Below are positions 12,627-14,313 of a DNA stretch of 14,313 nt, one piece after another. Under the pieces are notes generated by a model. It saw only the letters and a program-made list of their open reading frames with translations. It was not told the origin of the DNA and searched no databases. A program made the translations under genes and the position numbers. Numbering within the stretch: position 1 is the stretch's first letter; each line of letters starts with the position of its first letter. This DNA is from DAOTXL01 sp034434895 (lineage in GTDB: Bacteria > Chloroflexota > Anaerolineae > JAAYZQ01), in the NCBI GenBank assembly GCA_034434895.1, contig DAOTYI010000167.1, forward strand, positions 1-14,313. The letters run 5' to 3'.

Positions 12627-12971
12627 CTATTCGATCTCGATGCTGGCGACCGAGAACTCTCGCCCGGCGACCACCTCCCCGCCCAACGCGCCACATGCCG
12701 GACAGGTCCACAGGCGGCTGTCGGGCGGGGCATACCCGGCGCCACAGGCATGGCACCGGACGCGGGGTGTGATCCGCTCGAACTGCAACCTCGCTCCCTC
12801 GGCCAGGGTGTTTCTGGATAGAAAATCAAAGTAGAACTGAATTGAATCGTCCACATAACCGGTCAGGTCGCCGATGACCAGATGGATGGACAGGATGCGC
12901 CGTGCCCCGGCTTGCATGGCGTGGCGCAGGCTGATATCCAGGATGCTCTGGGTGACGGTCAGCTCATGCAT
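12627..12971 (-). CDS. hypA: Hydrogenase nickel incorporation protein HypA
   Basis: HypA is a small metallochaperone that binds nickel through its N-terminal Met-His-Glu and partners with HypB in [NiFe]-hydrogenase maturation. The 114 residues match the family length. MHELTVTQSIL opens the protein with His2, and the zinc-finger loop has Cys73-x-x-Cys76 (CHAC) and Cys90-x-x-Cys93 (CPAC). Start ATG 12971 was chosen because nickel binding needs the mature N-terminus MHE. A start three codons upstream would add MVS and block it. The gene lies 21 nt after the glycosidase stop and 48 nt before hypB, all in the same direction. I see no promoter in the short gap, so it may be transcribed with the glycosidase upstream. 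Confidence 0.95.
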   Translation of the reverse strand: MHELTVTQSILDISLRHAMQAGARRILSIHLVIGDLTGYVDDSIQFYFDFLSRNTLAEGARLQFERITPRVRCHACGAGYAPPDSRLWTCPACGALGGEVVAGREFSVASIEIE

Positions 12972-12992
12972 GGAAACCACCGGGCCGGGCGA

Positions 12993-14313
12993 TCAGGGCC
13001 TGATGATGTACACCGGGCGGTAATCCAGCGCGATCGTCTGCGAGGCGGCGATGGGCCGGCCATAGTGGTCGAAAGCGACAGCGCCCGGCGGCAAGAGGAG
13101 GTCCCGGGCTGTCCCATCGGCCGACCACAGCAGGTCCAGAAAACCACGACCGTTATCCCGGCGGAAGGTATACCCCTCGATCCCAGGCGGGTAGCCGGCT
13201 GCCTGCCCCTCGTACCCGACCGCTGTGAGAAAGGCCGCTGCCGCTTTGTAGGCATGATAGGCCGGCCTGGGCGTCAGGCTCTGGCCCGCCGGGTCAGGCA
13301 GGAGCAGGCCGGTATGGTTCCAGTTCTCATTGGTCCAGGCATAGTACACCTGCCCTGTCAGCCCCAGGGCCAGCGCCTCGGCATAGACGCGGGGCAGGTA
13401 GGCGGCCTGCATTTCCAGGCAATCATCTCTGGCCTGGCGGCACAACAGAGCTGCTTCTGTGTTGAACAGCAGCCTGTCGGTGTAGCCGTACCGGGCCAGC
13501 AGGTCCCGCAGAAAAGCGACCTTGGCCGGCATCACCGTCGGCGAATCGGGCCAGTTGGGGTTGCCCATCAATCCCGGCCTGCCGCCGTAGTAGCTGTAGG
13601 CGTGAAAGCTCACCCCGTCGAAATAATCCCCACCCCCGGCCTGGAGGATGCCCTCCAGGAAGCGGGGGCTGCTGTCCTGACCGCCGGCCGGGCGGTCCAG
13701 CAACAGCCCGCCGATCAGCACCTGGGCCTGGGGGTCGGCGGCTTTGATGGCCGGATAGGCGAGCTGGAGCATCCGGGCGTAGTATCGCCCCCCGTAATAT
13801 TCGTCCTCCCCATCGCCCCAGCAACCAAAAACGGCGCGAGGGGGAACCAGGTCGGGGTCTACGTCCGGTTCGTTGCCCAGCTCCCAGTAGCGCACATTGT
13901 AAGGCGGCGGGCCATAGCGGGCCACCAGTGCCTGCAAGAAGCGGGCAAACGCGGGCAGGCTCTCCTCCCGGATCGGCCCACACGCTACGCCAGGTACCTG
14001 TTGCGCCCATCCGGGCGTAAACTGGACGATGGCAATGACCTCCAGCCCGGCTTGGGCCGCCTGGCGCAGGCCAGCCTCATCCACCTCATCCCAGCGATAG
14101 GTGGGCGGGTCGGTATAGACCGGTTCGATCCGGTCCCAATGAAAGGCAGCCAGACGCAGCCAGTGTACCCCGGCCTCCAGCGCCAGGTCCAGACCGGCGG
14201 CCATGTCTGCTTTCCTCATCTGCGTGCCAAAGATGGAAAGGGGTGGCAGCGGAAGTGGTGTAGGGGTGGGGGTGCAGGTCGGGGGGAACGTTGGCGTGGC
14301 TGTGAGCGTGGGC
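12993..14313 (-). CDS. Extracellular clan GH-A glycoside hydrolase, 5' end beyond the window
   Basis: The visible part has 439 codons. An ATG at 14219 looks like a start, but the frame stays open to the window edge and the extra 31 codons read PTLTATPTFPPT...PLPLPPL, a Pro/Thr linker typical of secreted Chloroflexota proteins. I therefore read the gene as running off the right edge, with signal peptide and linker outside or at the edge. The barrel begins near GVHWLRLAAFHWDRIEP. The acid/base glutamate is in LGNEPD (codon 13869-13871) and the probable nucleophile in FNTEAAL (codon 13455-13457). A C-terminal beta domain (about 13000-13230) ends in YIIRP. It resembles the glycosidase at 10198-11895 in plan, but the two look only distantly related. 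Substrate unknown. It is followed by hypA after 21 nt. Confidence 0.8.
   Translation of the reverse strand, partial: PTLTATPTFPPTCTPTPTPLPLPPLSIFGTQMRKADMAAGLDLALEAGVHWLRLAAFHWDRIEPVYTDPPTYRWDEVDEAGLRQAAQAGLEVIAIVQFTPGWAQQVPGVACGPIREESLPAFARFLQALVARYGPPPYNVRYWELGNEPDVDPDLVPPRAVFGCWGDGEDEYYGGRYYARMLQLAYPAIKAADPQAQVLIGGLLLDRPAGGQDSSPRFLEGILQAGGGDYFDGVSFHAYSYYGGRPGLMGNPNWPDSPTVMPAKVAFLRDLLARYGYTDRLLFNTEAALLCRQARDDCLEMQAAYLPRVYAEALALGLTGQVYYAWTNENWNHTGLLLPDPAGQSLTPRPAYHAYKAAAAFLTAVGYEGQAAGYPPGIEGYTFRRDNGRGFLDLLWSADGTARDLLLPPGAVAFDHYGRPIAASQTIALDYRPVYIIRP

Overview
The window is a stretch of high-G+C bacterial chromosome with dense, mostly housekeeping gene content. Several traits fit a Chloroflexota (Anaerolineae-like) genome: Pro/Thr-rich linkers before extracytoplasmic domains, a LysM-M23 lipoprotein-like protein, membrane-anchored clan GH-A glycosidases, a K+-independent membrane pyrophosphatase, and intergenic regions full of short palindromic repeats. 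The phylum is my inference; nothing here proves it.

Layout. The left edge carries the 3' end of a PD-(D/E)XK-like (DUF3782-type) gene with a clean terminator, then an unrecognised, probably decayed frame. Next, on the minus strand, come an M23 peptidase and a SpoU/TrmH rRNA methyltransferase, driven by an extended -10 promoter. A divergent plus-strand promoter (TTGACA-N17-TATGAT) leads through about 300 nt of palindromic repeats to an OsmC-family gene and then tyrS. A large minus-strand H+-pyrophosphatase gene converges on tyrS and has its own promoter. After a repeat-bearing intergenic region come an rpoD-type sigma factor with a long leader and, 10 nt behind it, a membrane-anchored rhodanese. 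The right third holds a plus-strand GH-A glycosidase that converges on the minus-strand group of a second glycosidase (cut by the window edge), hypA and hypB.

The main discovery is two separate genes, OsmC (3476-3922) and rhodanese (9459-10013), that are each interrupted by a single in-frame TGA exactly where the family has its catalytic cysteine. Each continues in the same frame with well-conserved family sequence to a normal stop. This is the signature of selenocysteine insertion. A conventional reading would list only truncated fragments at both loci. TGA is a normal stop for other genes here (trmH, the M23 gene, tyrS), so a reassigned genetic code is not the explanation.

A second theme is repeats. 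Two near-identical MITE-like elements of about 115-123 bp lie in inverted orientation 6 kb apart, and each abuts the stop codon of one of the two selenoprotein candidates. Two loci carry the same palindromic REP-like motif, each doubled in tandem. A heptanucleotide tandem repeat follows trmH and also forms the last codons of the pyrophosphatase gene. Thiol/selenol redox genes, nickel insertion proteins (HypA/HypB) and energy-saving pyrophosphate use together suggest an organism with anaerobic or facultative metabolism, but that remains inference.
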